DNA from: an uncultured Flammeovirgaceae bacterium
GTDB taxonomy: Bacteria; Bacteroidota; Bacteroidia; Cytophagales; Cyclobacteriaceae
Direction: 5' to 3'
Assembly (NCBI GenBank): GCA_946886805.1
Contig: CAMPJM010000211.1
Location: forward strand, 1-6,897
Length of the DNA stretch: 6,897 bases
Shown: positions 1-6,795 of the stretch, piece by piece
How the letters are laid out: each line of letters opens with the position of its first letter
How positions within the stretch are numbered: the first letter of the stretch is position 1
The notes under the pieces: generated by a model
What the model was told of the DNA's origin: nothing
Seen by the model: only the letters and a program-made list of their open reading frames with translations
The model's database searches: none
Made by a program: the position numbers and the translations under genes

Positions 1-1
1 A

Positions 2-154
2 TTCTTTGAAGATATTATAGAGGCAACACCTCAGCTCGGTGAAAATGGTATCCGCGACAGGATCAATCAACTAAGGTTAGATATGGGGCTGGATACACTT
101 CGTCCGGGTTTAAAAGCGCAAAAAGTTAAAAAAGGAGGACTTCTCGATGACTAA
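2..154 (+). CDS. C-terminal fragment of an unidentified protein (cut by the window's left edge)
   Basis: An open frame runs from the first bases of the window to a TAA at 152-154, giving the last 50 residues of a protein whose start lies outside. The visible part is hydrophilic: an early acidic and helical stretch (F-F-E-D-I-I-E-A), a middle rich in charged residues (G-I-R-D-R-I-N-Q-L-R), then a basic linker (L-K-A-Q-K-V-K-K) and a tail ending G-G-L-L-D-D. I recognise no domain. It is accepted as a real gene because it is open throughout and ends 8 bases into the next gene, a typical operon junction. Its last codons also form the ribosome binding site of the next gene. The family should be read from the missing upstream part. 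Confidence 0.7.
   Translation, partial: FFEDIIEATPQLGENGIRDRINQLRLDMGLDTLRPGLKAQKVKKGGLLDD
133..138 (+). promoter_or_regulatory. Strong Shine-Dalgarno AGGAGG for the HEAT-like gene, inside the upstream coding region
   Basis: The run AAAGGAGGA contains a full AGGAGG core 8 bases before the ATG at 147, which supports that start codon. It lies within the last codons of the preceding gene and encodes its K-G-G residues. Bacteroidota mostly do without strong Shine-Dalgarno sites. Together with the 8-base gene overlap, this one suggests translational coupling or re-initiation that keeps the two products in proportion. Confidence 0.75.
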
Positions 155-3011
155 GGAAATTGAAAAAAGCATACAGCAACTAGAGCTTCTGTTAAAAACA
201 CAAGAAACCGCAGCAGGCAAAATCAAAATCATTAAGTTATTCGATGTACATAAGAACGACCCTGCCTTTCTCGAATTTCTATGTAATTATGTTGAAAAGG
301 AGCATTCATATGAGCTGAAGCATCAAATTATTGGATTATTGGTAAATTCCAATGCGCTGTTTTTAACCGATTGTCAACCATATTTGCAAGTTCTGTTAAA
401 TACATTGTCACAGGAAACAGAACCTGAACTAAGAAGAATTGCAGTAGTAGGTTTGTCAAAGAAAGCATGGAAAGACCCAGCTGTCTTAAAAGTGCTTCTT
501 CAAACTTTAGTTTCAGACATGGATCCTGCAGTGCAGGCAATGGCTGCAAGAGTATTGGCAAAGCCGGCCAGTCTTTCGGATGAACTATATGAAAAAATAA
601 GGGAGGAGTTGAAAATAGCGCCCCGACACCTTCAAAAAACGCTTTTGGAAATTATCGCCAAATCAGGCAAGGCAATATGGATAGAGGCTGCTGCTCTGGC
701 GCTTTTACGTGTTTCTGTTTCTACTGAACAGCGTGCTTCTGCGCTGCACCTACTGGGTGAGTTGCCCAATTTGCAGCCTAAAACAATAAAACAGCTTGTT
801 AATTGGCTGCACCAGGAACCTGAAACGGAACTTCTAAGTCTGCTGGCCAATATTCTGTTCTCCTTAAATTCCCTTGACGAAGCAACCTATGAAACGGCAC
901 TACGGCTGTTGCTAGCAGGAGGCAGGAAGTCACAGGGTTATATCAGATTACTTGAACCCAAGTTCCATTCACAGCCAAACTTATTAAACGCTTTCCTCAA
1001 AGTAATGACCCAGCATCAGGATGCAGCCATAAAAATGCTGGCGTTGGAAATGCTTCATTATTCGGGACTAGTTGAACTATGGAGAGTTTTCTTCAATGAC
1101 AATAACCCTCTGGTAAGAGAATATGCTGTATTAAACGCTACACATATATTAAAACAACAGCCGAGGGAAATTATTTTTTTGCTGTTGGAATTATACAGAA
1201 ATGAAAAACATGGTCAGATAAAGAAGACTGTTCTGCAATTGCTTCAAAAGCATGCTTATTTGTTGGCTACCGTTGACTTAAAACAATTAGATGTTTTATT
1301 TACTGAAAAAGATCTACTGCTCCAGCGTGAAATAGCCACTTTGCATTTATCCATACCTATAGAAATGTCGGCTGGCCAGCTACAGCTTCTGGAGAAAGGT
1401 TGGATTGCGCTTTTAAAAAACCCTGCTTTGCCTCGTCAGCAGAGAAATTTGTTACTGAATAAATTGCAGCATGCTGGTCATTTGGGCGGTCCCGCATTGG
1501 AAGAAGCAATGCTGGTGACACTTAATCAAATAAAAAATTTTCAAGATCTAAAGGATTATTATCCAGCCATAATAAAAATAGTTAAGGAACCAGCGGTTTT
1601 GCTACCAAATCTGCTAAGGCTATTTCAAAAATTTATTGGTCATTATCCTGCCGCACCTCTTGACTCGATACTGCGATTGTTACAGAGTTTGCAAACGCAA
1701 AATGCTGAGGTGTTGGAAAAACTGCCTTTTATTATAAAAACAACGGGAGAAAGTTGGCTGCTGAAAGAGGTAAGTGAAGAAGCTCAAAAAAGTGAGTTAT
1801 ATGCTGCTATTCTCACTCATCTAAATGCCTGCGAATTCTCAAGGGCAGTTATTCTGCTGAACGAAGGCTACGGAAACGAAACACTTCGCAAGAAGGAAGT
1901 TATAGACATCTATTCAAGATCATTGGTACATCCCGGCATGTATGAAATGGTTCAGGCCTTAGTCCCAATTATGCGAAAGGCAAACGTCATCACCGGTGAG
2001 ACCCTGCAAGCAAGTTTACGGTACATCAGCAGTTTCCATTTTGGACAAACGGCTAATTCTTTGATCCTGGATTATGTCACTGATCTTGGGCCACAAATAC
2101 CGGATTATGATCATCGTTACTTTGAGCTGGTAAACAGCCATGCTTTTCTGAATTTTGTCCTGAAGTCCTTTGATCAGGCAAACGACGCTGAACTTTCTGA
2201 CGGAAAGCAATGGGATGACTGGCGCCTTTGGCAAATAGCCTACCCAAAGTGGGAATTATATGAACGTTTGCCCGATCGACTCAAAGCCGTGTGGCTTAGA
2301 AAGCAACTGGAAGAAGAAGTTTCTACTGATATACCCGTTCAATGGACTACTGCGTTGTTTGCGCTGAAACAGTATCACCAAGCAGACAAAATAGAATTAG
2401 CAGATCTGCTGGCCATAGGAAGCGCATACCGACAGAGTAAAGGTCGGCCAGGCTTAGCCTTCTTTACAGACCGGGCAGCATGCTTGTTAAGTTGGCATTG
2501 GCATAGGTTTGATTTTTCTGAATCGCCAGGAACGGTGCTCAGCGACGACCTTTTGGCAATGGCTACTGAAATTTTTGCTGATCAAATTTACGCCTGGCTG
2601 GAATTGGGTGGCAATGAATTTCCGGCAAGAGTGCTTCCTATGGTTGGAATATCCTCGGATCGCTTGCAGGGAATTTGGGCAAAAGATATGGCGGAGTGGG
2701 ATGTCTTTTGGGATGCTTATGAGGAATTAATTGGAGTTAATGGTCTTTTAGTTATCCAAGCGGAACCAAAAGTAACACGTTACAAAAAAGTTGTGCGGTT
2801 CCATCGTCTGAATGGGAGTGATCATATCAAAAAACTGATCATCTTTATTTTGCAAACTCCACCACCTTCCGATGAAAACCCCTTGTTGAAGAAGAAATGG
2901 ATCAAAATGCTTAAAGAAGCTGCTCTTGAATTTCCTAGTCTATTTACACAGTATCTACAGGGAATGGACACCGTAACCAAAGAAAGAGTTGCTTATTTGT
3001 TGAAAAATTAA
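147..3011 (+). CDS. Large HEAT/ARM-like helical-repeat protein, 954 residues, function unknown
   Basis: This is a long, soluble, leucine-rich and almost wholly helical protein with no signal peptide or membrane span, so it is probably cytoplasmic. Roughly residues 38-400 show paired amphipathic helices of HEAT/ARM type. Examples are the unit around 90-140 (E-P-E-L-R-R-I-A-V-V-G-L, then D-P-A-V-Q-A-M-A-A-R-V-L) and the one around 290-335 (D-A-A-I-K-M-L-A-L-E-M-L, then N-P-L-V-R-E-Y-A-V-L-N-A). The units are degenerate, as is common for such solenoids. Residues about 400-600 remain helical but less regular. Residues about 600-954 look different, with many aromatics (W-D-D-W-R-L-W-Q around 689-696 and L-S-W-H-W-H-R-F around 781-788) and a lysine-rich end. 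I know no family for this part. No catalytic motif was seen. HEAT solenoids usually act as protein or nucleic-acid binding scaffolds, so a partner role for the overlapping upstream gene product is inferred. The start at 147 is backed by the AGGAGG 8 bases upstream. The gene appears to be the last of its operon. Confidence 0.85.
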   Translation: MTKEIEKSIQQLELLLKTQETAAGKIKIIKLFDVHKNDPAFLEFLCNYVEKEHSYELKHQIIGLLVNSNALFLTDCQPYLQVLLNTLSQETEPELRRIAVVGLSKKAWKDPAVLKVLLQTLVSDMDPAVQAMAARVLAKPASLSDELYEKIREELKIAPRHLQKTLLEIIAKSGKAIWIEAAALALLRVSVSTEQRASALHLLGELPNLQPKTIKQLVNWLHQEPETELLSLLANILFSLNSLDEATYETALRLLLAGGRKSQGYIRLLEPKFHSQPNLLNAFLKVMTQHQDAAIKMLALEMLHYSGLVELWRVFFNDNNPLVREYAVLNATHILKQQPREIIFLLLELYRNEKHGQIKKTVLQLLQKHAYLLATVDLKQLDVLFTEKDLLLQREIATLHLSIPIEMSAGQLQLLEKGWIALLKNPALPRQQRNLLLNKLQHAGHLGGPALEEAMLVTLNQIKNFQDLKDYYPAIIKIVKEPAVLLPNLLRLFQKFIGHYPAAPLDSILRLLQSLQTQNAEVLEKLPFIIKTTGESWLLKEVSEEAQKSELYAAILTHLNACEFSRAVILLNEGYGNETLRKKEVIDIYSRSLVHPGMYEMVQALVPIMRKANVITGETLQASLRYISSFHFGQTANSLILDYVTDLGPQIPDYDHRYFELVNSHAFLNFVLKSFDQANDAELSDGKQWDDWRLWQIAYPKWELYERLPDRLKAVWLRKQLEEEVSTDIPVQWTTALFALKQYHQADKIELADLLAIGSAYRQSKGRPGLAFFTDRAACLLSWHWHRFDFSESPGTVLSDDLLAMATEIFADQIYAWLELGGNEFPARVLPMVGISSDRLQGIWAKDMAEWDVFWDAYEELIGVNGLLVIQAEPKVTRYKKVVRFHRLNGSDHIKKLIIFILQTPPPSDENPLLKKKWIKMLKEAALEFPSLFTQYLQGMDTVTKERVAYLLKN

Positions 3012-3034
3012 GCTTTTTGTAGGGATACTTCTGA

Positions 3035-3160
3035 AGCACTGTATTTCATGGATTCAGCTGGTACGATTATAAGGAATATCCGGTTACTCTCAACAATCAC
3101 TCAAATAAATACCTGATCATCACCATTAATAGTGATGAAATTTATACCAATTTATGGTGA
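3035..3160 (+). pseudogene. Possible remnant: start-less C-terminus of a decayed gene
   Basis: After a TGA at 3032-3034, one frame stays open for 41 codons to a TGA at 3158-3160. There is no ATG, GTG or TTG in it. The reading is protein-like rather than random: it contains F-S-W-Y-D-Y-K-E-Y-P-V-T-L-N-N, a strand-like K-Y-L-I-I-T-I-N-S-D-E-I-Y, and ends T-N-L-W. The frame of the HEAT-like gene is also open beyond its own stop for 34 codons (3012-3113), so a frameshifted longer remnant is conceivable. I do not recognise the family. The alternative is a chance open frame in intergenic DNA, which this length does not exclude. Confidence 0.3.
3117..3160 (+). repeat. Two overlapping, mutually exclusive inverted repeats upstream of the exported-protein genes
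   Basis: TCATCAC (3117-3123) pairs with GTGATGA (3132-3138) across an 8-base loop. TCACCAT (3120-3126) pairs with ATGGTGA (3154-3160). The two pairings share bases 3120-3123, so only one can form at a time. No T-run follows either stem, so they do not look like an intrinsic terminator. The second repeat ends about 22 bases before the candidate -7 element at 3183, so it lies around the -33 region and could also be a DNA operator. Chance is possible in such short repeats. Confidence 0.35.
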
Positions 3161-3182
3161 ACCTTCTCGCCCATACAAACAG

Positions 3183-3190
3183 TACTTTTG
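3183..3190 (+). promoter_or_regulatory. Candidate promoter -7 element TACTTTTG for the two exported-protein genes
   Basis: TACTTTTG matches the Bacteroidota -7 consensus TAnnTTTG exactly. It would place transcription start roughly 25 bases before the ATG at 3222. No clear TTG is seen at the expected -33 position. The promoter would therefore be weak or activator-dependent, possibly through the inverted repeats just upstream. No comparable element lies between the two genes, which fits a two-gene transcript. Confidence 0.45.
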
Positions 3191-3221
3191 TTATATTGAT
3201 TTTATGATTTAAAAATGGGGT

Positions 3222-3848
3222 ATGAAATATAAATTCCTGCTGTTTCTTTTATTCATTTTGAATATTTCTGCAGGTTTTTCACAAGAGCGAGGTATGGAAG
3301 ACGAAATTGAAAAGATAAAGGCGAAGGGAAAAGAAGCTATAGTGCAAATCGCTTTTGACATAATAAAGCAAAAAAAACCGGCATTGGAAATCTTACCAGA
3401 AGATTATGAAATTACGGCTTGGGCTGATAGAAAAGAAGTAATAGTAAAATTCCGAAGATTGATTAGGTATGTTCCAAAGAATACTCATTATGAGTATGAC
3501 CTTTCTGTAGAGATTATTACAAAAATGGTATCGCCTTTCGATGTTTGGCACTATAAGGCTGATTTTTTTATTCCTACCCAGGAACAGAGAGAAACTATTG
3601 CCTATTTAAAAGATCTCATTGGCTTACCTTATCGGTATATGAATAATAACATAAGTGAAGATGATGAATATTATATTGTAAGTTGTACCAGTGAGACGGC
3701 ATTTAGTCACCAATATATCAATAAGAAAACGGGTGAGCAACTAGCACCTCTGGAAGGTACCTATGCCGTTCTACCTCATGATTTTGGGCCGACACTCAAT
3801 GACACTGAAACTAAAGAAGAAGATCTGCTACAAGAGATTAAGCATTAA
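3222..3848 (+). CDS. Exported protein of unknown function, 208 residues
   Basis: The protein starts with a clear Sec signal peptide: K3 and a few other polar residues, then a hydrophobic core at about 5-14. It ends S-A-G-F-S-Q, with likely cleavage near residue 20 (before or after Q21). There is no lipobox cysteine, so the mature product should be soluble in the periplasm or secreted. After a charged helix (about 23-52), residues about 60-120 alternate in a beta-strand pattern (E-I-T-A-W-A-D-R-K-E-V-I-V-K-F, then Y-E-Y-D-L-S-V-E-I-I-T-K). A helical segment follows around 121-133. The C-terminus is acidic. I recognise no family and see no catalytic motif. The ATG at 3222 is the only start that gives the signal peptide; the ribosome binding site is weak, as is usual in this phylum. 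It probably shares a transcript with the DKNYY lipoprotein gene 63 bases downstream, and both products are exported, which suggests a shared envelope role. Confidence 0.75.
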   Translation: MKYKFLLFLLFILNISAGFSQERGMEDEIEKIKAKGKEAIVQIAFDIIKQKKPALEILPEDYEITAWADRKEVIVKFRRLIRYVPKNTHYEYDLSVEIITKMVSPFDVWHYKADFFIPTQEQRETIAYLKDLIGLPYRYMNNNISEDDEYYIVSCTSETAFSHQYINKKTGEQLAPLEGTYAVLPHDFGPTLNDTETKEEDLLQEIKH

Positions 3849-3911
3849 ATAAAATGCGCGTTTCCTGGAATGGCTCGAATTAAATATTTTTAAATAATAC
3901 CCTATGACATT

Positions 3912-4991
3912 ATGTTGATCAAGGCTTTAAAGAAGTTTTTTTTGCTACCTGTGCTATTGCTACAGGCTTGTTTTTCCCGATTTTCCGGGGAAGTGGACAA
4001 AGATATTTCCGATTCATACTATTATGCAAAGAAATCGGGCGAGATAGTATATTCTCCAATGGGAAATTGGTTTGAGTTGGGATATGATAAAATGGATGCT
4101 GATACTTCCACCTTCCGACCTATTGCAAGGGACTTTGGCAAAGACAAGAATCACGTATACTACAAAAGCTCACCTTTATCCAAAGTAGATTACGCCACAT
4201 TTGTGGTTGAAGAGGATATAATCAAAGATAAAAACCATGTATATGAGAAGGATTATTTTGAATTGAGCATTGTAGAAGATGCTGATCCAGAATCTTTCCA
4301 TTACCTAAACAGTAGAAATGATTATTCCAGAAAGTGGGCAAAAGATAATTTTAATTATTTTCTCTATAATAAAAAGGTAGATGTGGACTTCAAAAGTTTT
4401 CGGGAGCTGAAAAATGAAATTGTGGTAGACAAGAATTTTATCTATGATGTAGTGGACACTCAGGAAAATGAAAATGGAGAAATTGGCTATCCGGAGTATA
4501 GTTTGGCAAAAATTGATCCTGTAATAGGAGAGATACAGGAGCTTACTGATGTTTATGCAAGAATGGGGAATAACATTTATGCCAACCACTCTCATTCAGG
4601 TTTTCAAAAAATAGCTTTCGATTCGATAGCAACAGTTGAAGTAGTAGCAACGGAGCACATTGTTGTCAATAAAACCCTTCTCATAAAGGGAGAAAAGTTT
4701 CCCTTTGTAGCGGTGGATATTGCCAGCTTCGAAAATGCTGGAGGTTCAGAACCCTATGAATACACTCGTGATAAAAATCATATCTACTATGAAGGTAAAG
4801 TTCTCCCCGATGCAGATCTTGCTACCTTTCAGATTATCAAATGGGGCTATGCGAAAGATAAAAACAATGTGTATTTTCTGGAAACAATAGTGGAAGGAGC
4901 AAATCCCGAAACATTTATTTACGATGAAAAAAAATTTGACTTTGTCGACGGAAAAGATATTTATCGGTATGGAAAGTTGTTTAGGCCATAG
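3912..4991 (+). CDS. DKNYY-repeat lipoprotein, 359 residues
   Basis: The N-terminus is a lipoprotein signal: basic residues K4, K7 and K8, a hydrophobic core, and the lipobox L17-Q18-A19-C20, so C20 should be lipidated. The residues after it (F-S-R-F-S-G-E) lack the acidic surface-export signal known in Bacteroidota lipoproteins, so a periplasm-facing position is more likely. The rest is a repeat protein of the DKNYY family (named after its motif, function unknown). DKN motifs occur at about 78 (D-K-N-H-V-Y-Y), 106, 173 (D-K-N-F-I-Y), 287 (D-K-N-H-I-Y-Y) and 316 (D-K-N-N-V-Y-F). Degenerate copies lie near 143-152 and 219-224, and the last is G-K-D-I-Y-R-Y at 347-353. Between them runs a second motif of the form D-x-x-[TS]-F (D-A-D-T-S-T-F near 62; D-A-D-P-E-S-F near 123; D-A-D-L-A-T-F near 300). 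The unit is roughly 30-40 residues. It shares this architecture with the convergent minus-strand gene. An ATG at 3904 is in another frame and stops after four codons, so 3912 is the start. Confidence 0.85.
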   Translation: MLIKALKKFFLLPVLLLQACFSRFSGEVDKDISDSYYYAKKSGEIVYSPMGNWFELGYDKMDADTSTFRPIARDFGKDKNHVYYKSSPLSKVDYATFVVEEDIIKDKNHVYEKDYFELSIVEDADPESFHYLNSRNDYSRKWAKDNFNYFLYNKKVDVDFKSFRELKNEIVVDKNFIYDVVDTQENENGEIGYPEYSLAKIDPVIGEIQELTDVYARMGNNIYANHSHSGFQKIAFDSIATVEVVATEHIVVNKTLLIKGEKFPFVAVDIASFENAGGSEPYEYTRDKNHIYYEGKVLPDADLATFQIIKWGYAKDKNNVYFLETIVEGANPETFIYDEKKFDFVDGKDIYRYGKLFRP

Positions 4992-5100
4992 CCTCGCAAA
5001 AAGCAACTATGAAGCCTGTACTAGAGAAACACATTTCAACCAAATGCACGCTCATAAAAAGAACCCGGTTGATTGAAGTCAGAGGGAGCGCGACATTCGC
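4992..5100. other. Convergent intergenic gap without a convincing terminator
   Basis: Two convergent genes end on either side. Only weak pairings are visible: AGGC/GCCT at 4983-4994 across the + strand stop codon, TCAACC (5036-5041) with GGTTGA (5067-5072) across a 25-base loop, and GCGA/TCGC at 5090-5100 next to the minus-strand stop. None is followed by a good T-run on the relevant strand, so termination here cannot be assigned. Confidence 0.4.
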
Positions 5101-6375
5101 TTAGGAAGTAAGAGGAATCAAGCCCTTGCTTTGTTCATACTCATACTTGCCATTTTTATCTTCTAAAATAAATGTACCCATGAATGGATTTTGTAACGAC
5201 TCTACGGATACAACTTTGAAGGTAATAGGATCTAGTTCCAGTTTATTCTGATAGTGGTATATATTTTTGTTGTCAGAAATAAAACCATTGATGTTCAGAT
5301 CAAAACGCTGAGGGTCAATGGCAATGATTTGATCCTTGTAGAAAACGTGGTTTTTATCTTTACCAAAACAAAAGTTTAAATATTCAAAGGAATTTACGTC
5401 CGCCAGTTCCATTTTGTGGTAAGAAGTATAGCCTGTTTCGGTTGTTTCAAATTCTACATATACATAGTTTTTATCCTTCCAATATAAGGTATCCCACCGC
5501 TCACGGATAGGAGTGAAAGTTTGTGCATCTATGCCTGGAATAGTAGTATACTCCCAGCACGTTTCCGGGTGAGCCAGGTTCTGGAGAGTTACGGGTGCTC
5601 CATTATTGGCCAATCTCCCGGAGAATACATGATTCTTATCCAAGAATGCACTTCCCAATTTTTTGAAGCTGTAAGGATCTGCTTTTTCAACTTCTACCAC
5701 TGACCGGGAAATATCAAAAACCTTATTCTCATAAGTATAAAAGCTGTCAAATAGATGAAATGGGTTTTCTTTTGAAGCTTGCAATATCCTTGCGGGTCTT
5801 GCTATTTCTTCCTGGCGGTTTGCATATTTTTTATAGGCATTTTGAAAGGGCTTGTAATAATAATCTTTTATTTTGAAGGCCTTAGCTGGCTCAGGAAAGT
5901 CGTTTTTTCTCAGGAATGACCAGAATTTCTCCAACAGAGGATCTATAATTTCTATTTTTGACTCTCTAATTGAAACTTGCTTCGTATCTCCTCTTGTAAT
6001 CATATACCCCACCTCGACTTCTGGTACTATAGAGGTAATAATGGCATAATCAACCTTTTCAGAGTCCTTATAGGTTGATAAAATTTTCAATAGGTCAGAA
6101 AATGGAGCAATAGCTTCACTATCGTAATTTCTAAGAATATAAGCACAAAACAATAAGCTTTCCGCCGCTTTGTAATTTAAAAGGAATACACCTTTGGTGT
6201 TGTTTTCGCAAACATATAATGCATGGACAAATAAGTCAACTACTCGACTGGTATCTGGCAGGTCAGATATATTTGTTATCCCTGCTGGGAGGGCAGGCAA
6301 TCGATGATTGAGAAACTTCTTTAAGGCCTTTTCACTGATTTCTACTTCAAATAATATTCCTTTTGGTTCTGCCAT
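5101..6375 (-). CDS. DKNYY-repeat protein with an unrecognised N-terminal region, 424 residues, probably cytoplasmic
   Basis: There is no signal peptide, lipobox or membrane span; the N-terminus (M-A-E-P-K-G-I-L-F-E) suggests a cytoplasmic protein. Residues 1-200 resemble no family I know. They look mixed helix and strand, with a leucine-rich helix around 64-82, a strand-like stretch around 107-137 and a basic, tyrosine-rich helix around 168-190. Residues about 205-424 are DKNYY repeats: D-K-N-H-V-F (246), D-K-N-Y-V-Y (301), D-K-N-H-V-F-Y (340), D-N-K-N-I-Y-H-Y (368) and a final E-D-K-N-G-K-Y-E-Y (405). The spacers carry the same D-x-x-[TS]-F type motif as in the lipoprotein (A-D-P-Y-S-F, I-D-A-Q-T-F, A-D-V-N-S-F, L-D-P-I-T-F). 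The segment F-G-K-D-K-N-H-V-F-Y-K is nearly identical to one in the lipoprotein. It is convergent with that gene, 109 bases away, and has its own candidate promoter. The ATG at 6373-6375 is the first in the frame and is used as start. Function is unknown. Confidence 0.85.
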   Translation of the reverse strand: MAEPKGILFEVEISEKALKKFLNHRLPALPAGITNISDLPDTSRVVDLFVHALYVCENNTKGVFLLNYKAAESLLFCAYILRNYDSEAIAPFSDLLKILSTYKDSEKVDYAIITSIVPEVEVGYMITRGDTKQVSIRESKIEIIDPLLEKFWSFLRKNDFPEPAKAFKIKDYYYKPFQNAYKKYANRQEEIARPARILQASKENPFHLFDSFYTYENKVFDISRSVVEVEKADPYSFKKLGSAFLDKNHVFSGRLANNGAPVTLQNLAHPETCWEYTTIPGIDAQTFTPIRERWDTLYWKDKNYVYVEFETTETGYTSYHKMELADVNSFEYLNFCFGKDKNHVFYKDQIIAIDPQRFDLNINGFISDNKNIYHYQNKLELDPITFKVVSVESLQNPFMGTFILEDKNGKYEYEQSKGLIPLTS

Positions 6376-6423
6376 GCTTTACTTTTATTGAAATTTGAAT
6401 AGTTAAATAGCTATATGCAATTT

Positions 6424-6431
6424 CAAAACTA
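6424..6431 (-). promoter_or_regulatory. Candidate promoter -7 element (TAGTTTTG on the minus strand) for the DKNYY gene at 5101-6375
   Basis: Read on the minus strand, the bases are TAGTTTTG, an exact fit to TAnnTTTG, ending 49 bases upstream of the ATG. This would give a leader of roughly 40 bases. The expected -33 TTG is not evident, so the call rests on the -7 box and its position. Confidence 0.35.
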
Positions 6432-6691
6432 CAATTCTGAAACTCATTATCCTTCACCCTTATTTGGTATATAAAAGAATCATTACAAATGGTGAAGTTT
6501 AGAGTTCCTGGTGAATCTCCTCCTTCTCCAGAGAGATTAAGAGCCGGTTATTTTAGAAACATGTGTAATGCTTCTTTTTCTTGCACCTCAATTTCACAAA
6601 CTTTCTATCCCCAAATATTTGTTAAACAGAGGCTTAGCTATCTATACAGCTTTTGACGTAGAATTATTTTTTAAAATTTCATCTTTACATG
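6432..6691. other. Gene-free stretch between the minus-strand DKNYY gene and the right-hand promoter
   Basis: No convincing gene is seen on either strand. A 55-codon frame from the ATG at 6489 to a TGA (M-V-K-F-R-V-P-G-E-S-P-P-S) has odd composition, many cysteines and serines and no ribosome binding site. AATCTC (6514-6519) pairs with GAGATT (6533-6538) across 13 bases, a weak hairpin. The last 30 bases or so become very AT-rich, as expected upstream of a strong promoter. Confidence 0.5.
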
Positions 6692-6721
6692 TTTGTAGGT
6701 AAAAAAATTGTGCTACATTTG
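6692..6721 (+). promoter_or_regulatory. Bacteroidota-type promoter (TTTG, 18 bases, TACATTTG), probably of an rRNA operon
   Basis: TTTG at 6692-6695 and TACATTTG at 6714-6721 are separated by 18 bases, matching both the -33 and the -7 consensus with accepted spacing. This is the best two-box promoter in the window. Just upstream, 6661-6690 is strongly A/T-rich and could act as an UP-like element. Transcription would start around 6726-6730 and run rightwards. The link to an rRNA operon comes from the boxA-like sequence downstream. Confidence 0.6.
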
Positions 6722-6795
6722 CACTCCCATTCGGAATCAAGCTTTGAAGAAAGATGTTTAACGAGAGGGAAATAAAATAGAAGTTCTTTAAAATA

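Noticed and set aside
328..2730. Short open frames on both strands within the HEAT-like gene
   Set aside because: All are 60-80 codons and are covered by a 954-codon frame with a strong ribosome binding site. Their translations show no domain-like pattern.
4305..5006. Open frames of 86-96 codons on the minus strand inside the lipoprotein gene
   Set aside because: They lie antisense to a well-supported DKNYY lipoprotein, have low-complexity I/F/Y-rich products and no start signals, and are explained by the AT-rich codons of the opposite strand.
4983..5100. Bidirectional terminator between the convergent DKNYY genes
   Set aside because: The stems are only 4-6 bp, with long loops or no adjacent T-run on the correct strand.
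6500..6560. tRNA-like or tRNA-remnant appearance of the sequence around the CTCCTTCTCCAGAG stretch
   Set aside because: No cloverleaf, T-loop GTTCRA motif or acceptor stem could be built on either strand.
6489..6656. Small + strand frame of 55 codons starting M-V-K-F-R-V-P-G-E
   Set aside because: No ribosome binding site or promoter, and unusual composition. The reverse strand is also open without a start. Not enough to call a gene.
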